64,000 bases of DNA from Eucommia ulmoides. Lineage: Eukaryota; Streptophyta; Magnoliopsida; Garryales; Eucommiaceae. This document shows, piece after piece, positions 32,008 to 44,974 of the stretch (position 1 is its first letter; every line of letters starts with the position of its first letter). Under the pieces are notes generated by a model, which ran no database searches, had not been told where the DNA came from, and saw only the letters and a list, made by a program, of their open reading frames with translations. The translations under genes were made by a program, and so were the position numbers. The stretch lies in contig CM028328.1 of NCBI GenBank assembly GCA_016647705.1, forward strand, positions 8,469,614 through 8,533,613, read 5' to 3'.

Positions 32008-35000
32008 CACTACAAGAAAAAAATCTTTTTAGCGAGAAAAAAATTTGTCGCTAAAAGGATTGAATTCATCACTAAGTTTTTTAGCAAGGAAATGGGTTCA
32101 TCACCATGGTCGTTGCAGAAACCTCGTCGACAAAAGTCTTTAATGATGAATTTTGAATTCCTCGCTAAAAACTATGTGTATACCAGGGAATTATTTCGTC
32201 GCTAATTTCCTCACTAAATGAATTACTTAGTCACTAAAAGTCACCTTTTGCAACGAAATTTATTTGAATAATTTCGTCGCTAATAGTTAACGACCAACTA
32301 AATTTCTCGCTAAAAGTAACAATTTGCAACAAATTTTATTTGAATAATTTTCTCACTAATAATTCACATTTAGCGACCAATTAAATTTCTTGCTAAAAAT
32401 TAAAAATAGGATTTTGCAATGAATTTTGTTTGAAAAATATACCAAATTATGTAAAGAGAAACAAAAATCTATAACATACATTCCAAACATATATAAATAA
32501 AACTCCCTTAACAAATAAACATGTCGCAACTCTTATAACGTAAATAATATCAAACTAAATAAACATTTTTTTTTTTCAAATTCTCAAACAATACATAAAA
32601 GAAAGTATTCTCAAACAGTACATAAAAGAAAGTGTAGATAGATGTACTAAAACAATCTCATTCTAGCCAAAAAATATATATATTTGTATCAAATATCTTC
32701 CCTTGCACAAAAATAGTCTTTGTAATTTTAGATTAACGAACAATTAATCTGCATCGCAAAAAATTAGATAAATCAATAACTCAAATCTTATTTAAAGTAT
32801 ATAGGGCAAAGTATAATTTTATTAATTGAGTCATAGTGAATGATTTATGTCCTTAAAACATTGAGTCATCTCTTTCTTTTGTTCATCTGAGAAATATAAT
32901 GTTGTAGAAATTAAGCATCTTCTAAGTATGCTCATCCTGCAAAATAGATAAAATAAAATTAAAAAGAAAAAGAAAAAAAAAAGGTTCTTGTTATCAAACT
33001 AGTTCATATAGTGTGCAAGTTTCAAATTATAAGGAACAATTTGAAATGTTGTTGATCTGTTTCAAGTTTTTTAGAACAAGTCTATGGGAACAGAAAAAGA
33101 ATTATGTCCATGGTTTGGTTTCTGTTCCAAATTGTAAGGTGGTGTTAGTTTGGTTTTTTTTTTTTTTTTTTTTTCCCTCAGATTTAAAAATAAAAATAAA
33201 AAAATTCACGGACCAGAAAAGAATTGCTCCTACATTTCCATTTCTATTCTAGAAAAAAAAATAAATAATTATTGATGTAGGAAGAGAATTTGGGAAGTAT
33301 TGACCTCGTAAATTTCAGCGAGACCCTTTTTGCTCTTATTTTTGTCTTACACATTGTAATGAAATACAACTTAATTGATAGGCAAAAACACACCCAAACG
33401 CACCCTAAACTTCAAAAAACCTCATCCTAATGTATTCTAACTGCGATTGGTAAGATCGCAACAATTATCGAGAATTGAAAAAATGTTACCTCCCTCTGCA
33501 TAGTCCACGTCACCTTTCTTAATTCCTGATGAAGTAATCACCTAAAATACAATGGAAAAAATGAGAACAAAATATATAAAATCCAAGGAATGGATATTGA
33601 TGAAACATAATATCCTAGCAAAAATCACTTGAATTTTGAGGTATAGCCATTTCAAGAACTTGTGATGATATGTATACACACACACACATGACACAACACC
33701 AAAGGAAAGGATTTGATCCAAAAAGAAAAAAGTAGTAGGAATCTAAACATCTGTAAAACGAGCAATAAGGCATAAACAAGACCACTAAAGGCATCTAATA
33801 ACGAGGCCACTGTTCAAGAAAACATTTCTGTGCAGACATATCATATAAATGAGTGAAGCTGTCAAATGATGACAATAGCAACAGCACAGGAGAACAAGAA
33901 CGAAATAGAAAAACAAAATAGAAAATACAGTGCACAATTTAATCTAACTAATGCGAATATCAATATGTAATCCCATTTTGATCTCTATGAGAAAAACAGA
34001 AATGTTTGCACCCAATAAAAAAAAAAAGCAAGGTAATGCGCTGATGATCTAAGCTACACAATTGAAAGCCTAGTGAATCGAGAGTTTCTCGTTAGATACT
34101 ATGACATTAGTTTACAAAATAGAGTTTAAAGAAGTGAGTAGATGGGTAGTAATAATAGTGTATCTCTGCATTACATCCTCAGTGATGTAAATAGGAGTGG
34201 GATTCAAGGAATTTATTGGGCTAAAATGTTGCATAGCTCGAATATCATCAAGACCAAGAATCGAATCAGCATGTTCATGAGTCAAAACAATCTGCAGTTT
34301 TTATACAACATCAGCTACACTTCACACATGCTTCTCCTTTCAATTAGCAAGAAAAATGAGAAGAAAGCATGAAAATCAAACAAAGTTAACTGCACAAGTG
34401 GGAAAAACTAATCAAATTAAAAAGTGGTTCTTCAATTTGAAGTCAAGGAAAAAGTAACATTACTGTAGAAGAGAATACATGCGACCGTTTGTTCAGTGTT
34501 TCCACTTCCAAATTCAAGTTCTTTTTCCATAAAAGGTTCTTTTTTCTTTATCGAGAAAAAAAAAACTTCAAATTAATTAAGATGTTGAGAATTCGATATC
34601 AACAGTGGAGGACCAACAAGCAAAATTGAAACGAAATCAATGGAAAACCACAAGAAAACAAGAACGGAAGGAAGACGGATGTACCTGTTGAGCGACAATG
34701 GAGAAAGATTTAGGGTTCAAAGAGAGAACCAATTGAATGCGTGGGATGAAGCATTTTCTTCGTGCACCTCTTTCTCTCCTTAGATCCAAGAGCTAGGGTT
34801 GATGAAAGAAAGAATCTGGAGCAACATGTGAGAGATAGCAGCTGCCTGAGGTTTTTATATTTTGGTTTGGTAACATGGAATTGAAGACTTAGAATTGAAA
34901 GAAGAAAGAAACGCAAAGGGGTTCACTTCCAATTCCAATCCCGAACCTCGAATTCCATGAAATTCCTTCATTTCTAATAAAGTTCATATAAATATGAACC

Positions 35001-35668
35001 AATTAAAGGAGAACCAAATGTTAGATTACCTGGCCGTCGGTGAGAGGAAGGGAGAGGGGCTTGGAGGCTATCGGTCAGAGGGCATGGCAGCGGCTAGGGC
35101 CGAAAAAACGTCCGATGATGGTGCGAGCAAGGTAAGCGATATCAGTGGTGAATCTCATGTGATTGGAGATATCGGCGCAGCAAGGTGAGCAATGGTGGCC
35201 TTAGGTCTTGTGCGATGGTTCTTCGAGGTGGATAAACGAACGTCGAAGAAAAGTAAGGAAAGATGAATTAGGCATGAATGAGGCTTGAATTGTGTATGTA
35301 TATATTATATTAATATTTTGATAATTAAAATAAATACATTATACTAGTATTTGGATAATTAGTGAGGAATTAGTTAGTTGCTATATATTATAAATTTTTT
35401 AGCAAAAAAAACAATTGTTGCTAATAATTTTTTATTTGTTGCTAAAATAAAATTAAATAGCGGCGAAACATTTGTGACTAATTTAGTGACGAAATTCAAA
35501 TTTCGTCACTAAAACTAATTTTTAGTGATGAAGTTTTTGTGTCGTTGCCAATAGTTATTGAGCTTTAGCGTGAAAATCAATTTTTCTTGCCAATATTATC
35601 CTTTTGCGACAAATTTTATTTTTGTTGCTAAAGTTTGTCACTAATAGTACCTTTTTTTTTTTGTAGTG
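32008..35668. mobile_element. Non-autonomous CACTA (En/Spm) element, 3661 bp
   Basis: The ends are CACTACAAGAAAAAAA and TTTTTTTTTTGTAGTG, the terminal inverted repeats of plant CACTA elements. The flanking 3 bp are TTT and CTT. The uninterrupted LTR relative (TTTCTACCACCTC) shows that exactly this point was broken, so one base of the duplication has changed. Both ends (about 32,030-32,420 and 35,350-35,640) carry many diverged GTCGCTAA/TTAGCGAC words, the subterminal repeats that bind transposase in this superfamily. No transposase domain is visible inside; the longest frames (such as 34,142-34,372) are not recognisable. The interior includes MITE-like GGTGTTAGTTTGG sequence near 33,140. Confidence 0.88.
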
Positions 35669-37229
35669 CTTCTACCACCTCAGATTTATTAATACTCAAT
35701 TAATGTCCCGATACTAGTGATAGAAATAAAGTAAGGAAACAAAATCTGATTATAAATAAATAACGGGTAGCAAACAATTTAGCACGTAATCAAATTTTCA
35801 TAAGAAATTGTTTCAATATAATTTTCAATAAAAAATAGGAAAACAATTTCAAAGATCAAATTCCAAGCAAATAAGCAAATAAGCAAATAACTTGGAACAA
35901 TCTCACTAGGAATCTATCGAAAGAATAATGATTATAATCGCAATGTCACTTCAGATCGGTAGTAGCAATAATCCACAACAAATGTTTCTCAAAACAAATC
36001 TCAAGAAATTTCTCACAATGCACTCAGTATGATTTTAGACTGATGACTCTCAGAAAGCTCAGGAACTGAATAACTCTTCAATATCAGTTGATTGAGATTA
36101 ATCTTATTTATTAAACCTAAAAAATACAGGTTTATTTATAGGGGTTTATATCAAGCCCTCTAACGGCTAGTAAATATATGTCATGACAAATAATTACTCC
36201 ATAAGCCCCCTTATATCAGTAAGACTCAATCCTGATATAATTCATTTTCTTCGACGTTTTCGCCCTTTTAACCGATTTCTTTTCTCGGTTAGCTCTACTA
36301 AATTCTTAAATTTAATTTTAATCAATTATCAATATTTCTTTTTCAATTACACATAGGAGCAAATAATTTAACTAATTAGGATCCTATAAAAAACACACAT
36401 ATTGGTAAAAATCATTTTGTGTCGTGTGTGATCCTAATCAGGAATCATTAAGAGTAAAAATTTAACCTGAGTTGTTTTTCCTAGGTTCTTCAATTTCTTC
36501 AATCTCTTAACTTCCATCATCTTTGTCATTTGTCTTTAGTATTTAACATTCATTTCAACTTCTTCATGATAATATCTTCATTGGAATAAATAAACTGAAA
36601 CACTTAATCAAATCGTTAGTTCCACAAAAAATATCAACATTTAATTGTTCATCAAAATCTTAAGATCAACAATCTCTCACTTTTTGATGATAACAATTAA
36701 TTTTGATATTTTCTTCAAAACAAAAATGTAACCACGCTCCCCATAAATCCGATGACGAGTTTTTTAACTTGTTAAAGCATAGTAATAAAGATAATCATAA
36801 GATGTTTAACAAAGTACAAATTTCAATATACAATAAACTCCCCCTTAAGATATTCAACAAAATAATTCAAGCTTCCTCTTAAGATATTCATTAAAATATC
36901 TACTAATTCTCCCCTTTTGTCATCTCAAAAAAAAATTGGAGTAGGGGAACCAAAAACATCACTACTCTAAGCAAATGACATGAACTTTAATTTTCCGCTA
37001 TAGATTTAGTGATTATACCAACAAGCTAATTGAAACTATCAAAATATTCAATATCATATTTTAAATATGACTTCTAGTAAATCTTATATAGCATAAAAGT
37101 ATTACATATAAGTATGTAATCTTTTCTGATAAACATGAAATAATTCTAAGACAGCAAGAGAATATGTAAACCAACACAGGTCTTAAGAATTTCTTACCAA
37201 CTCATTTAAGCTTAATTTCTTACTTATGG

Positions 37230-38834
37230 CATGGTCTTCAGAAATAACATGACTTTCATCTTTAGGTGTTAAAGACGTAAATTTTTACTTTATTCTCTGT
37301 CATGTGTTGAGAATAGTCGCTTCCTAGGAATAATTTGTCCTTGCAAATAGATATTTATTTGATAACTTGTAAGAAGCACCTCAAAGAGTTCCTAGGTGGT
37401 ACCCAATCTAAGTAGGTCCGATCTTGTTAGTTAGGATAATTTTTGTTCCCTTGGGACCCAAACTTACCTGCAATTAGATATTCTTGAAAAATATTTACTA
37501 ATGGTATGCCCCACAATGTTACATTTAAAACATCTCACAAGATCATTAGTTTCAGAAAAGAACTTGTGAAAACCTTTTTATTTAAGATTTTTCTGAAATT
37601 CAATACCAGCTTTATCAAAGATATCTAGTGAACTTCTCAAAATCATTTTCAAATTATCTTTACCGCCAATAAATTTGAGAACAATTGAATGTAAATATGA
37701 TACCTTGGATTTCAATTCAATGTTTTTAGATTCATAATCCATCACTTGCTCGTTTAATGTATTAATTGTACTTTGAAGGACATTAATTTTTGAACACTGA
37801 TTTATATAATCATGTGTAAGTTCTTGATATATATCAAATAAATCATCAAAATCAATAGGACAAGAACTTGAACTTTTAGATACCTTATTACTGTAGCCAT
37901 TAGGGCAAGCATGGACGATCCATTATTGTTAGATTCTTCCGAGCTGCTTGAATCAGAATCATCCCAAGTAGTTTTCCTCCTGATTTTCTTTCTTTTCTTC
38001 TTTTATTTTATTTTCTTCTCATTTTCCTTATCATTCTTCGGTTTAGGACAATCAGTATAAAAGTGACTAGTCTTGTGACAGTTGTAGCATTCCATATTAT
38101 TCATGTTGAAATTTCTTCTTCCACGAAATGTATATCAAGTCATTTTTCGAAAGTTCTTTGTGAGAAGCACCACATCTTTCTCTTGCTCACTGTCAAGACT
38201 TTTATCATTATTGTCATTCTCTTCTTCAATTTTTTGAGCCTTTAGCGCCAATGATTTTCTCTTTCTATTTTCGATGTCATCCTCATATCCTCGAATCGTC
38301 GTTTCATGCGTCATCAAGTTGCCTATGAGATCATCAATTTCGTATTTGGCAAGGTCCTTAGCTTCCTCAATTATGGACACCTTCGACTCCCATATTTTTT
38401 TCAAAGATCTTAGGACCTTTTGAACTCTATCCTCCATAGAGTATGGATTTCCAAGTTGACTTAAGTGATTAAAAATGTTGTTGAAACGAGTATACATCTC
38501 TTGAATCGATTCAGTTTCTTCCATTCTGAACAATTCAAATTTCCTTATAAAAGCATTGATTTTTTATTACTTCACTTGACTTGTCCCTTCGTGGGTAACT
38601 TGTAACTTGTCACACATCTCCTTTGCTAATTTACACCCTGAAACTCTCGAATATTCATTAGCATCTAAAGAGAAAAATAAAATATTAATAGCTTGAGTGT
38701 TCATAGAAAGTTTTTGCTTATTGGAAGCAGTCAGCTACTATTTCTCTTCTCAACTCCGTTTTTCATTGGAACAAATGAACCATCTTCGATTGTCAGCCAC
38801 ACATCATAATTTGTGGCCAGAAGAAAGGCTATCA
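37230..38834 (-). pseudogene. SIRE-like copia gag and protease remnant
   Basis: Read on the minus strand. From 38,830, YDVWLTIEDGSFVPM opens a gag of the UBN2 type. The open part at 38,533-38,135 reads ESIQEMYTRFNNIFNHL, LRSLKKIWESKVSIIEEAK and LIGNLMTHE, followed by an Lys/Glu-rich tail. A CHxCxxxGH-like knuckle near 38,090, an Asp/Ser/Glu-rich stretch near 37,960 and a decayed protease-like SQHMT near 37,300 follow in the usual order. The first nested LTR insertion at 38,835 severs the N-terminus, and stops occur after 38,135. The interval 36,672-37,230 shows no further domain. Confidence 0.75.
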
Positions 38835-41474
38835 TTGTAAGACCTCAATCGTAGCATGTACGTCATTTCAGTTGTATGTTAGAATAATTGGAAAAATTAG
38901 GGGTAAAATTAGGACAATTAAAAATTCAAATAAAAAGTCTAGGGGTCAAATTGAAAATATAAAAATATTTATTCTAAACTTTGGGGATTTCAAATTGTCA
39001 CTTAAATTATAGATTAATAAATAAATAAATAAAATTAGAGGGTTCAAATTGCGATTTAGGGAAATTGTGAATAGTACATTGGGCTAAAAATAAGGATGTG
39101 AAGGAGTTGGGGGGAGAAAAGGGTAATAAAATAAAAGTTTTTTTAAAAACACATATTATATATATACACATGGGGGTGACGTGAGCTGCCGGCTGACTAT
39201 TGAACCGAAACAGAGAAGAGTGAGACCGGCAACGTGGCGAGATCAAATCACACCTTCACCCACTTAGTTCATGCATATAAATATCAACATCATGAGGGAA
39301 TATCGGGAAAGGGGACGAAATCAGAAGGAATTTTAGAAAATCTAGAGAGAGAGAGAGCATCGAAGCAGGGTTCGTGATCGACGGCAGGAATGGATCTTGT
39401 CTGATCAGCCGGTGATTTTGGGTATGAAAGAGTGTACTCACAGTGGTTGTGTTTAGACGAGAGGGTGTGTAGGCTTGCTGCTTGGATCGCTGACGGTGGA
39501 AGATTTTTCGGCAGGGCAGTATGTTCCGGTACAGGTATGTGTATGTGCATGTGGGGAGGGGCGATCGTCGGTGAGCCATATGGGTGGTGGCCGCCGGAGT
39601 TGGCAAGGAGATAGGGGAGAGGGGAGAGAGAGGATCGGCGGTGACGGGTTTCGGTTGCCACCGTCAGTGAGTTCCTCATCGTTCCTCTGGCGACTGCACA
39701 TGTGTGGATAAGGGACGTTTTCAGCATGGTGTGTGCGTATGCATGGACGTTGGTGGTAAAATTTGGTGAGAGGAGTGAGGACCCGGCCGGAGTAGGGGGG
39801 TCCGACGAGTGCTCAAACGGAAACAGAATTGGGAAAAAAAAAAGAAAGGAAGAAGAAATGAAGGAAAAAAAAAGAAGGGAAATTACAAAAACACCCCAAT
39901 AAAATTCGAAATTTATCCCGTGGCCCGTGAACGTTTCGGAACAGGTAATATTTTTATCAGATACTATTATCGATTAAAATAAATTATTGGGCATTAAGAT
40001 TTTTCTCGTATTCGTAATAGTAATTGTCGTGATCGTTATAACATTTTTATAATCGTTAGTTTTAATAAACTGGTATAGGAAACTTAATAGAGTGACATTA
40101 AACAAATAATAGTTTTCGTAATGAAATGTGGGAAAATTATGGAAAATTAGGACCTGCGTTCATCTAATTTAGTTATTTTAAATACGATATTAATTTAGGC
40201 CCTATTACTATTAGGTTCGCAGGCACCGGAGTTTCGATAGAGAGTAGTTAGCAAGGGCTTTTGGGAACGGATCACGAGGTGAGTGTACTGTCTTCTTACT
40301 AAATTATTTTTGTATATATATAGGATGAAATGTGGGTTTACTTGAGCCGTACAATTTTATAAAATTATATAGATCAAGCAGGAGGTGGGTGAGTTGGTAA
40401 ACTGGATTTCCGAAAGATTTCGATGGTTTTCGAAATGAAGTTGAAAATGATTTTTTGTTGGATTTTGGGTGAAATCGGACAGGGTTTTTAAAAGAGAATA
40501 GAAAACATCTGTTTTCTAGAAATGCCTGATTTTCTAAAAATAAAGGGTGGAAAAGTAGTTGTAATAAAATCAAACGTTTTCTTTAAAAGAGAGTGTGAAA
40601 AATAATTTCTGGATTTAAAGGTTAGTTTTGAGAAAAAGAGATAGACGTGGTAATTTGACGATGTTAAGTAGACGATATTTATTGGGTTGTGATTCAATAA
40701 TGTTGTATTTGATTTGGCGATACCGCAATATTTATCTATTTCGGTAGGGTGATATTATCCGCTACGGTGGAGTGATGTTTATCTGCTTCGGCAGAATGAT
40801 GTTAGACGTTTATACTGCGCAGTGATTATCCGTTTCAGTGGAGTGATGGGTATTCGTAGAAAGGCATGTCCTACGGATGGTACGGTACCGTTGCAAACTC
40901 CCGATCGTGAGGTTAAAACGGTCACTAGGGCTGGCCAATGTGTGTGTATTGGAGGTGTGTGTTTGAGATTGGTGCTTGAGATATGGTGTTACGTATATTG
41001 GTTGATTTGATGTTATTTATTATGATGTTTGGTAGGATTTTGTACTAGATGGATTTGGGTGGAATTTATCTATATCGCTTTATTTTCATTGCTTATATAC
41101 TTATGCTTGATCCATACTAAATTGTGGAAATATTTAGAACGTATTAATATTTTAAAAATATTTTACTAAGAAGGCAGTACACTCGCAGGTACAACGGCTA
41201 GGAGTCGGTCCCCTACTGGCACTAGGTAGAGCTACGTGATGAAGTTATTTAGGCATTTGGAAAAGACGTCAAAGGCGAACCAAAAAAAAGAGTCATGGAT
41301 AAATACTGTTTGCTGGTAAAATTTCGGGACGGGTGTATCCCCCATAATAGATGTTTGTATTATACAGTGGGTGTATATTGTTATTCAACTTGGTTATTGC
41401 TATTAGGTATTGGTGATGTCATGTTGTAGTCACGCCAGCCTCGGGCGAACGGGTGTCCGGGACGGGCTGTGACA
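38835..41474 (+). mobile_element. Solo LTR, 2640 bp, copy 1 of a chromovirus-like family
   Basis: It starts TGTAAGACCTCAATCG and ends GGGACGGGCTGTGACA. ATCAT is duplicated exactly at 38,830-38,834 and 41,475-41,479. It matches the LTR at 57,795-60,436 in length (2642 bp) and sequence, in opposite orientation, and a third at 48,635-51,146. Polarity follows from the third copy, where a polypurine tract and integrase end sit before TGTAAGACC. With no internal domain here, it is a solo LTR. It contains a hairpin minisatellite at about 40,718-40,860. Confidence 0.9.
40718..40860 (+). repeat. Hairpin minisatellite in LTR copy 1
   Basis: About six units of 20-25 bp, each with a small hairpin such as CTGCTTCGGCAG, CCGCTACGGTGG or CCGTTTCAGTGG, followed by AGTGATG or AATGATG and TTTATC-like spacers. 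It lies directly before the conserved word ACGGTACCGTTGCAA. Confidence 0.65.
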
Positions 41475-41632
41475 ATCATTTTGTCTATCTAGAACGAATA
41501 ATTTTCACCTGCAAACAACGGTGGTCAGTGCATAGACTACCCCCCCCCCCCCCCCAGCTAGTGTGCCTATTCTGTGCGCTACGTGATCTTTGTTAGCTAA
41601 GTGTGTCGAGCTAAACCAACTCTGATGCCAAT
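41475..41632 (-). mobile_element. SIRE-like gag start, leader and primer-binding site
   Basis: Continues the gag region beyond the nested LTR. In minus sense ATTGGCATCAGAGTTGG (about 41,616-41,632) sits next to the 5' LTR end and resembles the initiator Met-tRNA primer site. A C-run of 17 at 41,540-41,556 interrupts the frame. Confidence 0.6.
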
Positions 41633-42257
41633 TGTTAGCCTAGTGAGCTACCCAAAAGGGAAGTGAATTGGATAGTATTAAAAATTATCAGAATATAACA
41701 CTTTAAAAATTAAACAATTAATTTTATCCTAAAATTAATTATTGTCTTTATGGCAGCGGATATGTGTTATCAACTAGGTGCACACCCAAATACAAACTAC
41801 AAATAATATAAATAAAGTAGCACACCACGATATATCCTGATTCACTAAGCCACTCTTGGCTAATCCAGTCCTTTGAGGCCCGCGGAGATTCGCACCCACT
41901 AAATTCAAGATACCTTTAAAGGTAGGAACCAAACCCTCACAATGATTCTTTTCGTAGGCTTAGAATCAACCTTTACAAATTTTCTTTTCACATGTTTAGG
42001 AATAACCTTATATTTTTCACAGGTTAAAGATTAACACTTTTTTTTTTTTTTTTTCAGGCTCAAGAATAACCTTATCTTTTTTCCAGATTCAAGACTAATC
42101 TAATCCTTTTACAGGCTTATGATCAAACCTAATTCTTTTTTACCTTAGGTTAAGAGTCAAACCTTACAATCATTCCAAATATCCTTTTCTTAGGTAAGGA
42201 TGAAATTTTTACAATTCACTCACAATTGATCTTAATCAAGAAGAATCACACCTAAGC
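41633..42257 (-). mobile_element. 5' LTR of the SIRE-like element (partial)
   Basis: It starts TGTTAGCCTAGTGAGC and aligns with 29,603-30,113 plus 31,710-31,830. It is cut at 42,257 by the next LTR element and its remaining part is not seen in the window. It keeps the sequence TTACCTTAGG unbroken, which is how the insertion at 30,114 in its partner could be verified. Confidence 0.8.
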
Positions 42258-42597
42258 TGTAATACCCCAAAACTTTATATTTTTTTGAAAATATTATTTT
42301 ATATAAAAGTTTAATATTTTTGGGATTGTTTTGCGAATTTATGGTATAAATAATATTTGATAATTTTTTGGAGTTAAATGTTTATTTTAAAATGATTTTA
42401 GAAGTTTTGAGACCAATGTGTTATTTAAAATTTACTTTTAAGAGTTTTGGAGTATAATTAATATTTTCTTTATTTAAGAGGGGACATTATGTAAATAATA
42501 AAAATAATAATATATAATAAAATGTGTTGTCTTTACTAAGGGAAGACAACACATTAATATAAACACATAATATACATACATAGACATGTGTATCGAT

Positions 42598-42658
<61 letters not shown>

Positions 42659-43527
42659 GGAATATTAGTGACAACAAGAGATCACCTAGAGAGAGAGAAA
42701 AATAGGAAAGGATCAGAGGAGCAACCGGTTGGGCATGAATGAATCAAAACTCACATTTTCATCTAAAAACCAATATAGTTATTTATTTATAATAGGTTTT
42801 GAGTGTTTTCAGTGTTTCGACTTTAGTTTGGATTTCGATTTCCGATTTGGTTCAGATTTTGGCTTCGAATTTCAAGTAGAATTTCTAACTCTTTTAATAC
42901 ATGTATTTAATTTTTTTTATTGTGTGATTTATGTTGTTATTATTATGGAATTTTTAAGTTTCAATAAAATAATTATGATTATGTGAAAATTACGTTGAAA
43001 CTATGTCAAGGTGTTTTATTTATTGTATTACTTAAATGCATATATTAGAGGGGTTGGAGTTCTACTAAGCGTTGGCTCACAACCCTACAGTTTTAATTAC
43101 AGGGCCGGTGAGAATGAGATGGCGACAGGAATTTTAATTGAATTTCTATTAAATTTGTAATAATTGTATTTGAAAACAGTGCAGCCCAAAGAATTTTATT
43201 CGGATTTCTATTAAATTTGTAAAAAATGTATTTATTAATAACTGTTGTAAAATCGACTCGAAAATTTGATAATTCTAATTATTGTCGTCGTGTGTAAAAT
43301 TTATCAGATCTTCATTAGTTAAAATATTGATTATTTAGTAAAATTATCGTCATCAATAAATAAAACTGTCACCGTAGTTCGTAAATTTTTTTGGATTTAC
43401 ACGGAATAAATGAAATCGGGTTTTAATGTATTGTATTATGTGGTCACTCGGTTATTACATAATTTTAGATAAGATGCAGAATCTAAAATTAAATTAATAT
43501 ATATAATAAATATGGAGGGTTGTCACT

Positions 43528-43565
<38 letters not shown>

Positions 43566-44142
43566 TTGAACACAACTCAATGATACCAGGAGATATGATA
43601 TTATATATAGTGCAATATAAATTAATTAATAATATGAGACAATGGCGTGATAATTTATATCTCGAGTGTTTGATATTTTAGTGCAATATAAATATATAAT
43701 ATCCTCATAATATATATAAAAATATATTGGTATAAATATATTATATGATGTATTATAAATACATATAATATCCACCATTGTAGATTCGATTTGATAAATC
43801 GATAAACTATAAATTCGATAATTATAATTGTCGCCGTACTGGTATATTGAATTACAAATTTAAATTCTAGTATTAAATTAACCGGTGCCAATAATTTATT
43901 TGAATGTATTTGAAAATAATGAAGCGACGTGAATTTCAACTGAATTTCTATTTAATTTGTAGTAGTAGAATTTATTATTTACTGGTTTGAAAATTGAATC
44001 AATCAATTCAATATTTGTAATTGTCACCATTGTTTGTAAAATTTCTCTGATTAATTTGAAATAAATTATCGGTTATTTGGTTTAGTGTTAATTCCCCAAT
44101 GGGAGAAAACGAGTGGTTGTCCTCAGAAATCAGGCCGTTACA
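42258..44142 (+). mobile_element. 5' LTR of a further LTR retrotransposon (1885 bp)
   Basis: It begins TGTAATACCCCAAAAC and ends CAGGCCGTTACA. Two bases later comes TGGTATCAGAGCGGG, a strong initiator Met-tRNA primer-binding site, so this is a 5' LTR in plus sense. TAAGC before it would be the target duplication; no matching 3' LTR was found. It includes an AAT microsatellite (42,597-42,658) and an AT run (43,528-43,561). Ends and primer site suit a Ty3/gypsy chromovirus, but no protein domain confirms it. Confidence 0.75.
42597..42658. repeat. (AAT)n microsatellite
   Basis: About 20 units of AAT inside the LTR at 42,258-44,142. Confidence 0.9.
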
Positions 44143-44144
44143 GG

Positions 44145-44159
44145 TGGTATCAGAGCGGG
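44145..44159 (+). promoter_or_regulatory. Primer-binding site (initiator Met-tRNA)
   Basis: TGGTATCAGAGCGGG, two bases after the LTR end. The first 12 bases match the site used by many plant LTR retrotransposons. Confidence 0.75.
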
Positions 44160-44974
44160 TTTGCGATCACTTTAGGCTTGGGTTATGGTACCCGTTACTC
44201 ATAATAAATTGGTTAATATTAAAAAAATAAATTATTTTTAGTATAATTTATAAATTTCGCTTGTCAAAAATAAAAATAAAAAATCATCAAATGGTTGATC
44301 TAAAGTTTGTGAGCGTAGATCTGAAGCCAAGAAGGCAACATTTGCCTTTGAAAAATAATAGATATGATTTATTTAAACTCTTCAGTGAACTAGGTCTTGA
44401 GTTTTAAATCTCAAAGTCACCATGACTTACAACATTTTTATCTACAAATGATATTCCTTTGGTTTGAAAAAGATAATTCAATGATTTCTAGTGGTGGCGG
44501 CCCATGCTGTTATCTTTTTATGTTTGATTTGTTATTTCGTCTTTTATGTCTCAAGGATATTCCTTTTTGCACATCATTTATTTAATATGAATATGTGAAA
44601 TATGGATTTCAGGTTAGATAATATAATCAGTTGTCTTCTCGCTTCTACTTTGTACCTTTTCTTCCTACTATACTTTGGCTTCTTGAGTGTACTATCCAAC
44701 CTTAACCAACCATGATCATTGCAAAGGAATTAGAATAGTCTGTTGATTGAATTTTGTCATGCTGGACCATAAGATAATTCGTTTAAAATATCGATTTAAA
44801 GGTGCTTATTGTCTTCTATATAAATCGTTAAATTTTATTTTCGTATTAAATTATGGGAAAAAAAAATTGTTGATGAAAATGGATAGTTTTATGATGATAA
44901 ATGGATCAAGTAAAATTTTAAAGGTGAAAAATAATTTTATTATCCTGCTATGCCATAGTTATCTTCTCGTTAGG
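44160..44974 (+). other. Internal region after the primer site, no domain seen
   Basis: AT-rich with broken frames only; no gag motif is recognised. It passes into a minisatellite at about 44,975. Confidence 0.4.

Larger units (their letters stand above)
29603..36671 (-). mobile_element. 3' LTR of the SIRE-like element (interrupted)
   Basis: It is made of three pieces, 29,603-30,113, 31,710-32,007 and 35,669-36,671, about 1.8 kb when joined. It starts TGTTGGCCGAG and ends GATCAACA on the plus strand, aligning along its length with the solo LTR 11,571-13,872 in opposite orientation. In minus sense a tract AAAAAGTGAGAGAT precedes TGTTGATC, a plausible polypurine tract. A minus-strand CTATAAATAAA near 36,130 is a likely TATA box. 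Confidence 0.75.
29603..42257 (-). mobile_element. SIRE-like Ty1/copia element broken by four insertions
   Basis: In minus sense: 5' LTR (41,633-42,257, cut short), Met-tRNA-like primer site, gag and protease remnants, purine tract and 3' LTR (29,603-36,671). Four elements have inserted: a gypsy solo LTR in the 3' LTR (30,114), a CACTA element in the 3' LTR (32,008), a 2.64-kb solo LTR in gag (38,835), and an LTR element in the 5' LTR (42,258). Without the first three insertions and up to the fourth, the visible element is only about 4.8 kb. Integrase, reverse transcriptase and RNase H are not seen, so it was internally deleted or was a non-autonomous derivative. Confidence 0.75.
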
